From an uncultured Pelagibacteraceae bacterium (GTDB lineage: Bacteria > Pseudomonadota > Alphaproteobacteria > Pelagibacterales > Pelagibacteraceae), in contig CABXWY010000009.1 in assembly GCA_902515985.1 (NCBI GenBank), forward strand, positions 1-39,476: 39,476 nucleotides of DNA. The letters are read 5' to 3'. This document shows positions 33,612-39,476 of the stretch, one piece after another (positions within the stretch are counted from its first letter, which is position 1; every line of letters starts with the position of its first letter). Made by a program: the position numbers and the translations under genes. The notes beneath the pieces were generated by a model. That model made no database searches, had not been told where the DNA came from, and saw only the letters and a program-made list of their open reading frames with translations.

Positions 33612-34251
33612 TAAAATCTCTATAAAGTTTTTTTTGAGCCTGTAATTTAATTTCTTGATTACTATTTTCATAATTAAGAATTTCATTAAGTAATTTTTTC
33701 GACTCTTCTTTATTATTTTTATAATAAAAATATTCTGATAATAAAAATAATGAGTGAGATTTCCAAATACTGTCTGAGTTTATAATTGGTCTTAAAATTT
33801 TTACCAATTCTTCTTCTTTAACAAAATCTGAATTAAAAACTGCTTTTTTGTAAATAATTAAATTTTTAATTTCTTTTTCCAATGAATTTATACCTATAAC
33901 CATATCGAAATACTTATTAATTTCATTTTTTTCATTTATAATCTCATTATCTATCATAAAATATAAAGCTAAAGTTGAATATGTGGGGTTTTTTGACTCA
34001 ATTATTTCAATGAGGTTTTTTTTTGTTTGATCAGTATCTTTTAAATTTTGAAAGTTAACTATAATATTATTATATTTTTCAGCTAATTTAATTTGATTTC
34101 TCGATTTTATTTCTAGGAAAAATAAATATATTAATATTAAAATTATAATAGCTGAAATTGAAAAAATAAAATATTTACCGTTTTTAATAAAAAAGTTTTT
34201 TATTTTTTCCCTTTTCGCATTTTCATTTATAATTTGGATTTCCTCTTCCAT
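33604..34251 (-). CDS. YfgM-like membrane-anchored TPR-type protein
   Basis: 215-residue protein with a cytoplasmic basic start, one strong membrane span (about 25-47, YFIFSISAIIILILIYLFFLEI) and a helical, Lys/Asn-rich periplasmic part with degenerate TPR-like repeats. This is the layout of YfgM, a periplasmic chaperone and ancillary SecYEG partner that commonly precedes bamB. Sequence identity to E. coli YfgM is not obvious; gene order and topology carry the call. Begins 3 bases after acnA. Confidence 0.65.
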   Translation of the reverse strand: MEEEIQIINENAKREKIKNFFIKNGKYFIFSISAIIILILIYLFFLEIKSRNQIKLAEKYNNIIVNFQNLKDTDQTKKNLIEIIESKNPTYSTLALYFMIDNEIINEKNEINKYFDMVIGINSLEKEIKNLIIYKKAVFNSDFVKEEELVKILRPIINSDSIWKSHSLFLLSEYFYYKNNKEESKKLLNEILNYENSNQEIKLQAQKKLYRDFSE

Positions 34252-34254
34252 AAT

Positions 34255-36924
34255 TTACATCATATTTCTCAAAACAAATTGTAAAATTCCTCCATTTTTA
34301 TAATACTCAAGTTCATTATTAGTATCTATCCTGCATAATGTTTGTATTTTTTTAATTTCTCCAGATGGATACTTTATTTCTACATCGATTTTGTCTGAGG
34401 GATTTACACCATTTTCAATTTTTAAAATTGAAATTAACTCTGATCCAATCAAATTAAGTTTTTTTCTATCTATTCCATCAATAAATTGTAACGGCAGTAT
34501 TCCCATTCCTATCAGATTAGATCTATGTATTCTCTCAAAGCTTTCAGCAATTACAGTTTTTACTCCTAAAAGCTTTGTTCCCTTTGCTGCCCAGTCTCTT
34601 GATGAACCTGTGCCATATTCTTTGCCCCCTATAACTACTAAGTCTGTTCCTCTTTTTTTATATTCTACTACTGCATCATAAACTGGCATAACTTTTCCCT
34701 CTGGAAAAAGCTTTGTGAAACCCCCTTCTGTCTCTGGCGCAATCTCATTTCTAATTCTAATATTTGCAAAAGTGCCTCTCATCATGACTTCGTGATTACC
34801 TCTTCTAGAACCGTATGAATTGTAATCCTTTGGCAAAACTTGATGTTTCATAAAATATTCGCCTGTTGGACTATTTTTTTGTATGGATCCTGCAGGAGAA
34901 ATGTGATCTGTAGTGACCATATCTCCTAAAATTAGTAATGGTCGAGCATCTTTAATCTCTTTAAATCCCTCAGGTTTTTCTGGTAACGAGTCAAAGAAGG
35001 GCGGTCTTTTAACGTAAGTAGAACTTTCGTCCCAATTATAAATGCTACTTTTTTCAGTTTTAATTTTTTGCCATTGAGCTGGTCCTAAAGAAACATTCGA
35101 ATATCTTTTTATAAACATATCGGGGTTTAGAGATTTGCTTAAAGTCTCTTCTATTTCTTTATTAGTAGGCCAAATATCTTTAAGATAAATATCTTTTCCA
35201 TCATTATTTTTACCTAAAGGTTCTTTGAACAAATCAACTTCCATATGCCCTGCTAAAGCATAAGCAACTACTAAAGGAGGCGATGCTAAATAATTTGCTT
35301 TAATATGTGGTGATATCCTACCCTCAAAATTTCTATTTCCTGACAATACCGAAACTGCATAAATATTTTTATCTTCTATAGCTTTAACTATATTATCATT
35401 TAAAGGTCCGGAGTTTCCGATACATGTTGTACATCCATATCCTACCAAATTAAAACCAAGTGCATCTAAATAAGTATTCAATCCTGCTTTTTTTAAATAA
35501 TCAGTCACTACTTGCGATCCAGGGGCTAATGAAGTTTTAACCCATGGTTTAGTTTTTAAACCAAATTCGACCGCTTTTTTTGCAAGCAATCCTGCTCCAA
35601 TTAAAACATTTGGATTTGATGTATTGGTACAAGAGGTTATTGCTGCAATTAAAATTGATCCATCTTTGATTTCGAAATCAGTATGTTCAACTTTAGAATT
35701 ATTTTTTTCATCTCTGCCAGTAGCATCTTTAAAGACTTTTTTAAAATTTGAAGATGCTTCATTAAGTAAAACTTTATCTTGCGGTCTTTTTGGTCCAGAG
35801 ATAGTTGGAACTACTTTTGACATATCAAGAGAAATTGTATCTGTAAAATCTATATCATCACTTGCCCAAAGGCCCTGGGCTTTTGCATATTCTTTTACAA
35901 TATTAACTTCTTTTTCATTTCTACCAGAAAATTTTAAATATTTTAATGTTTCTTCGTCTATTGGAAAAAATCCACAGGTAGCGCCATACTCAGGAGCCAT
36001 ATTAGCTATTGTAGCTCGATCTGCGAGAGATAGATTTTTTAAACCATCTCCAAAAAACTCAACAAACTTACCTACCACTCCTTTATCTCTTAGCATTTTT
36101 ACTACTGTTAGAACTAAATCAGTTGCGGTTGTTCCTTCAGGTAATTTATTTTTTACCTCAAAACCAATTACCTCTGGAATTAGCATTGAGATCGGCTGTC
36201 CAAGCATGCCTGCTTCAGCTTCAATACCACCTACTCCCCATCCAAGAACCGACAATCCATTTACCATAGTGGTATGGCTGTCTGTTCCAACTAATGTATC
36301 TGGAAATAGATAATCATCATTCTCAAAACTTTCTCTCCAAACTACTTTTGATAAATACTCTAGATTTACCTGGTGACAAATTCCAGTACCAGGAGGGACA
36401 ATTCTAAAATTATTAAAAGCCTGCTGGCCCCATTTTAAAAATGAGTATCTTTCACCATTTCTCTCAAATTCGATATCCACATTTTTTTCAAATGAGTCTG
36501 CTTTAGCAGATTTATCTACTTGAACTGAGTGATCTATAACCAGGTCAACTGAAGATAAAGGATTTATTTTTTTAGGATCTTTGTTTTTTTCTTTTACTGC
36601 TTCTCTCATGGCAGCAAGGTCTGCAACTGCAGGTATTCCTGTATAATCCTGCAATAAAACTCTAGCGGGTCTATAAGCAATTTCTGTATTTGATTTTTTT
36701 TCTTTTAACCAATCTTTAACGGCTTCAATCTGATTTTGAGTGACTGTTAGATCATCTTGATATCTAAGTAAATTTTCCAGCAGAACTTTTAGAGATTTTG
36801 GGAGCCTGGATATACCTGACAATCCATTTTTTTCAGCTTCTGTTAGAGAATAATATTTATATTCTTTTGAATTTATATTTATAGATTTTAAAGCTTTATA
36901 TGAATTTTTCTTTCCTGGTTTCAT
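34255..36924 (-). CDS. acnA: Aconitate hydratase A
   Basis: TCA-cycle enzyme that isomerises citrate to isocitrate. The 889 residues match AcnA/IRP length (E. coli 891). Iron-sulfur ligands are in place: Cys432 in ITSCTNTSNP, Cys498 and Cys501 in GYGCTTCIGNSG. Other blocks are DYTGIPAVADLAAMR, RIVPPGTGICHQVNLEYL, LVGTDSHTTMVNGLSVLGWGVGG, and the swivel-domain GGKEYGTGSSRDWAAKGTKLLGVK. Preceded by LysE and csaA genes with a 43-base gap. Confidence 0.98.
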   Translation of the reverse strand: MKPGKKNSYKALKSININSKEYKYYSLTEAEKNGLSGISRLPKSLKVLLENLLRYQDDLTVTQNQIEAVKDWLKEKKSNTEIAYRPARVLLQDYTGIPAVADLAAMREAVKEKNKDPKKINPLSSVDLVIDHSVQVDKSAKADSFEKNVDIEFERNGERYSFLKWGQQAFNNFRIVPPGTGICHQVNLEYLSKVVWRESFENDDYLFPDTLVGTDSHTTMVNGLSVLGWGVGGIEAEAGMLGQPISMLIPEVIGFEVKNKLPEGTTATDLVLTVVKMLRDKGVVGKFVEFFGDGLKNLSLADRATIANMAPEYGATCGFFPIDEETLKYLKFSGRNEKEVNIVKEYAKAQGLWASDDIDFTDTISLDMSKVVPTISGPKRPQDKVLLNEASSNFKKVFKDATGRDEKNNSKVEHTDFEIKDGSILIAAITSCTNTSNPNVLIGAGLLAKKAVEFGLKTKPWVKTSLAPGSQVVTDYLKKAGLNTYLDALGFNLVGYGCTTCIGNSGPLNDNIVKAIEDKNIYAVSVLSGNRNFEGRISPHIKANYLASPPLVVAYALAGHMEVDLFKEPLGKNNDGKDIYLKDIWPTNKEIEETLSKSLNPDMFIKRYSNVSLGPAQWQKIKTEKSSIYNWDESSTYVKRPPFFDSLPEKPEGFKEIKDARPLLILGDMVTTDHISPAGSIQKNSPTGEYFMKHQVLPKDYNSYGSRRGNHEVMMRGTFANIRIRNEIAPETEGGFTKLFPEGKVMPVYDAVVEYKKRGTDLVVIGGKEYGTGSSRDWAAKGTKLLGVKTVIAESFERIHRSNLIGMGILPLQFIDGIDRKKLNLIGSELISILKIENGVNPSDKIDVEIKYPSGEIKKIQTLCRIDTNNELEYYKNGGILQFVLRNMM

Positions 36925-36967
36925 AAATTATATCTTATAGATTATTTAGTCCTAATTATGTATCAAA

Positions 36968-37558
36968 TTATAGATAAAAAGTTCCAATACAAGCCATTAA
37001 AAGTGAAGCCATAACATAATTAAAGATCTTAATAAATTTCTCATTTGTCGCAAATCTTCTAAAAAATTTACCAACAAACGTCCAAAAAGTGATGCTAATA
37101 AGTGCGCAAACAAATGATACCAAGATGACCCAAAATGAATAATTAATAAAATTATTTCCACTCTCTACATAAGTAGATACAATAATAATTCCAACAATAA
37201 CACCTTTTGGATTCAAAAACTGAAAAAAGAATGTATCAAAAAACTTCACCGGACTTTCATTATTTTTTTCTTTCTGATTTTTAGAAAACGCAATTTTATA
37301 AGCCAAATAAACAAGAAAAACTGATCCAGAAATTTTTAATATTTCTTGTATCAAAGGATAAATTTTGAAAATATTGATTAAACCAAAATTAAGTACACAC
37401 ACCATTGTGGTAAAACCAAAAATTACTCCCAGCATGTGTGGAAATGTTTTTGCTACACCAAAGTTAAATCCAGAATACGATGCAACAATATTATTAGGAC
37501 CTGGTGAACAACTTGTACCAAGCATAAATAAAGATAATGACAATATTTCTGGATGCAT
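36968..37558 (-). CDS. LysE/RhtB-family amino-acid exporter
   Basis: Inner-membrane exporter of 196 residues with about six hydrophobic helices. The N-terminal FMLGTSCSPGPNNIVASYSGFNFGVAKTFPHMLGVIFGF is the family hallmark (SPGPNN with Gly-rich helix), and FFQFLNPKGVIVGI in the middle is also conserved. Substrate cannot be read from sequence; amino acids or similar small metabolites. Begins 3 bases after csaA and probably shares its transcript. Confidence 0.9.
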   Translation of the reverse strand: MHPEILSLSLFMLGTSCSPGPNNIVASYSGFNFGVAKTFPHMLGVIFGFTTMVCVLNFGLINIFKIYPLIQEILKISGSVFLVYLAYKIAFSKNQKEKNNESPVKFFDTFFFQFLNPKGVIVGIIIVSTYVESGNNFINYSFWVILVSFVCALISITFWTFVGKFFRRFATNEKFIKIFNYVMASLLMACIGTFYL

Positions 37559-37561
37559 ATA

Positions 37562-37903
37562 TTATGCTATTGGCAATCCATTATCAGCTTTTTGAGAAGG
37601 ATGAACTAATGTTACTTTACCTTCACTATCTATAGATCCAAGAATTAATACTTGAGAAATAACACCTGCAATATTTTTCTCAGGGAAATTACATACCCCT
37701 ATTACTTGTTTTCCAACTAAATTATCCTTGTTATAAAAATGAGTTATTTGTGCAGAAGATTGTTTAACTCCTACCTCACTTCCAAAATCAACCTTTAATA
37801 CTAACGAAGGTTTTCTAGCTTTTTCATTTTTTTCCACAGATATAACCGTCCCTAAACGAATATCTATCTTTTCAAAATCTTTGTAGGTTATTTGTTCTTT
37901 CAT
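37562..37903 (-). CDS. csaA: CsaA-type tRNA-binding-domain protein
   Basis: 113-residue OB-fold protein. IDIRLGTVISVEKNEKARKPSLVLKVDFG and VGKQVIGVCNFPEKNIAGVISQVLILG are typical of CsaA, and the ending VTLVHPSQKADNGLPIA matches its conserved tail. CsaA forms dimers with chaperone-like or RNA-binding activity in other bacteria; the cellular role is not firmly known. First gene of a short minus-strand run with the LysE-type exporter. Divergent from argE across a 22-base gap. Confidence 0.9.
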   Translation of the reverse strand: MKEQITYKDFEKIDIRLGTVISVEKNEKARKPSLVLKVDFGSEVGVKQSSAQITHFYNKDNLVGKQVIGVCNFPEKNIAGVISQVLILGSIDSEGKVTLVHPSQKADNGLPIA

Positions 37904-37925
37904 AATAATAATATATAATTAATTT

Positions 37926-39107
37926 GTGCAGAAAATAGACAACATATTATTTGAAAAATCAATAAAGATTCTTAAAGATCTTATATCTTTTAAAACAATT
38001 TCGGGGGAAAACAATTCCTCTTTGATAAACTATTGTGAAGATATTCTTACAAAATGCGGTGCTTCTTCTTTTAAAGTTTTTGATGAAGAAAAAAAAAGAG
38101 TAAATCTTTTCGCAACTTTAAAAGCAAAAAAACCTAATGGTCTTGAATCAATTATTTTATCAGGTCACACAGATGTAGTACCAGTTTCTAAAGGTTGGTC
38201 TACAGATCCTTTTGTTGCAGAAATTAAAGAAGATAAATTATACGGTAGAGGGTCTTGTGATATGAAAGGTTTTCTAGCATGTTCGTTGGCTTTTGCAGAA
38301 ATATTTTCAAAATCAAACCTTTCAAGAGATATACATTTTTCTCTTACCTTTGACGAAGAGACGGCTTGTATTGGAGCACCTTTGTTAATTGAAGAACTAA
38401 AAAAAAGAAAAATTACAAATGGCATCTGTATCGTTGGTGAACCAACAAAAATGAGAATTATAGACTCTCATAAAGCCTGTTATGAATATACAACTTTCTT
38501 TGAAGGTCTTGCTGGTCATAGCTCTAAACCGGATGAAGGTGTTAATGCTGCAGAGTATGCATCAAAATATGTTAATAAACTTATGTCATTAAGAAATGAG
38601 TTAATGAATAGAGAACCTAAAAACTCAATATTTACTCCACCTTACTCAACATTATCAATCGGTGGAATTTTTGGTGGAATAGCTCACAACGTAATAGCAG
38701 ATAAATGTCATGTTAATTGGGAAACAAGACCTATTAATAAGGAAGATGGAGTATATTTAAATAATGAAATTGATAAATATGCTACCGAACTTTTAACTGA
38801 AATGAAAAAAAAATATCCAAACTCGGCAATTAAAAAAAAAATAATTGGGGAAATAATTGGATTTGACAGAGTAACAAACTCAAAAGCCTGCGAGTTTGTT
38901 TCAAGCATTACCGGCGATAATGAGCGAGAAGTTGTATCTTTTGGAACAGAAGCTGGATTATTTCAAGAAATTGGAATAAGTACTGTTGTTTGTGGACCAG
39001 GGTCGATTGAGCAAGCACATAAAATAGATGAATTTATAGAGTTAAGTGAAATAAAAGAATGTTTATCTTTTTTAGAAGGAGTTAAAAATAAATCTGTATC
39101 AAATTAA
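37926..39107 (+). CDS. argE: Acetylornithine deacetylase (M20 family)
   Basis: Zinc amidohydrolase removing acetate from N-acetylornithine in arginine synthesis, or a close M20 relative. Starts at GTG 37926; no in-frame ATG gives the conserved N-terminus. All metal and catalytic residues are visible in the 393-residue product: His81 and Asp83 (LSGHTDVVP), Asp112 (GRGSCDMKG), Glu144/Glu145 (TFDEETAC), Glu172 (VGEPT) and His365 (GSIEQAHKIDEF). GLAGHSSKPDEGVNA is the dimerisation-domain block. Succinyl-diaminopimelate desuccinylase is the alternative, less favoured. Stops share a TTAA overlap with the aldehyde dehydrogenase gene. Confidence 0.88.
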   Translation: MQKIDNILFEKSIKILKDLISFKTISGENNSSLINYCEDILTKCGASSFKVFDEEKKRVNLFATLKAKKPNGLESIILSGHTDVVPVSKGWSTDPFVAEIKEDKLYGRGSCDMKGFLACSLAFAEIFSKSNLSRDIHFSLTFDEETACIGAPLLIEELKKRKITNGICIVGEPTKMRIIDSHKACYEYTTFFEGLAGHSSKPDEGVNAAEYASKYVNKLMSLRNELMNREPKNSIFTPPYSTLSIGGIFGGIAHNVIADKCHVNWETRPINKEDGVYLNNEIDKYATELLTEMKKKYPNSAIKKKIIGEIIGFDRVTNSKACEFVSSITGDNEREVVSFGTEAGLFQEIGISTVVCGPGSIEQAHKIDEFIELSEIKECLSFLEGVKNKSVSN

Positions 39108-39476
39108 CTCCAACCTCCAACAGATTTAACTTCTAAAAATTCTAAAAGACCATCTTTACCTGCTTCTCTACCAATACCCGAATGTTTGAAACCTCCAAAT
39201 GGTGCATCAACTGCAATTCCTGCCCCATTAACATCAACCATTCCTGATCTAAGTTTTCTTGCAACTCTATGTATTTTATTTTGGTCCTGGGTTTGGATAT
39301 AGTTTGTCAATCCATACGTTGTATCGTTTGCTATTGAAATTGCCTCCTCTTCACTCTCGAAAGGTATAACTGATAAAACAGGTCCAAATATTTCTGTTTG
39401 AGCAATTTCCATTTTGTTATTCACATCCGCAAAAACTGTTGGTTTTACATAATAACCTTTTGTCAAACCATCTGGT
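39104..39476 (-). CDS. Aldehyde dehydrogenase, C-terminal part (cut by window edge)
   Basis: The last 123 residues of an NAD(P)-dependent aldehyde dehydrogenase. The frame stays open through the window end (PDGLTKGYYVKPTVF), so the gene continues beyond 39476; the TTG near 39466 is not a real start. Visible blocks are AQTEIFGPVLSVIPF, NDTTYGLTNYIQT, LRSGMVDVNGAG and APFGGFKHSGIGREAGKDGLLEFLEVKSV, all standard for the family C-terminus. The catalytic Cys and Glu lie outside, so substrate class cannot be assigned. Ends 4 bases into the argE stop region on the opposite strand. Confidence 0.9.
   Translation of the reverse strand, partial: PDGLTKGYYVKPTVFADVNNKMEIAQTEIFGPVLSVIPFESEEEAISIANDTTYGLTNYIQTQDQNKIHRVARKLRSGMVDVNGAGIAVDAPFGGFKHSGIGREAGKDGLLEFLEVKSVGGWS

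Noticed and set aside
35624..36313. 229-residue plus-strand frame inside acnA
   Set aside because: Entirely antisense to conserved aconitase sequence; its length follows from the codon pattern of acnA.

Overview
The window looks like a chromosomal segment of a SAR11-type marine alphaproteobacterium ('Candidatus Pelagibacter' or a close relative). This rests on very AT-rich DNA, almost no non-coding sequence (the longest gap is about 225 bases), many start/stop overlaps of 1-11 bases, and a characteristic gene set: betaine transport, betaine-homocysteine methyltransferase, a DmdA/GcvT-like protein, SoxBDAG, formate-THF ligase and branched-chain amino-acid ABC transport. I recognise no rRNA, tRNA, CRISPR array, insertion sequence, prophage or integration site.

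Layout. Positions 1-5226 hold a methylated-compound and one-carbon block: a partial betaine-homocysteine methyltransferase on the minus strand, then, divergently, a betaine-type binding protein and permease with no ATPase gene beside them, a short MetF, a DmdA-like methyltransferase and a Yip1-type membrane protein. Positions 5223-8605 (minus) are a tightly coupled four-gene operon: an M19 peptidase-like protein with an altered metal site, a 553-residue unknown, a DUF3726-like protein and a 50-residue protein with two CxxC pairs. purE-purK, an MBL-fold hydrolase, a GNAT acetyltransferase and a small lipoprotein follow (8653-12116). Positions 12189-17292 (minus) are the sarcosine oxidase operon soxB-D-A-G, divergent from fhs (17386-19074).

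Positions 19066-22011 (minus) are a glutathione operon (class I amidotransferase, gshA, gshB). Divergent from it is a complete Liv-type ABC importer (22237-27259). The gap between them carries a near-consensus Fur-box-like sequence and an inverted repeat, and a G9/C8 hairpin follows the binding-protein gene. Positions 27376-29812 (minus) hold glpK and gpsA. A diaminopropionate ammonia-lyase-like gene and an unknown partner lie at 29869-31461. A long minus-strand run (31462-37903) contains acnA, a YfgM-like protein, bamB, a cupin, yjbQ, a LysE exporter and csaA. argE and the C-terminus of an aldehyde dehydrogenase end the window.

How the genes work together. The clearest theme is stripping methyl groups from osmolytes and feeding them into the tetrahydrofolate pool. 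The betaine-type importer supplies substrate, BHMT removes one methyl, SoxBDAG oxidises sarcosine to glycine plus methylene-THF, Fhs links formate and formyl-THF, and the MetF/DmdA-like pair probably handles methyl-THF from a further methylated substrate. The substrate of that pair and the role of the M19-like operon are the main open questions. The rest is mostly housekeeping metabolism and nutrient uptake.
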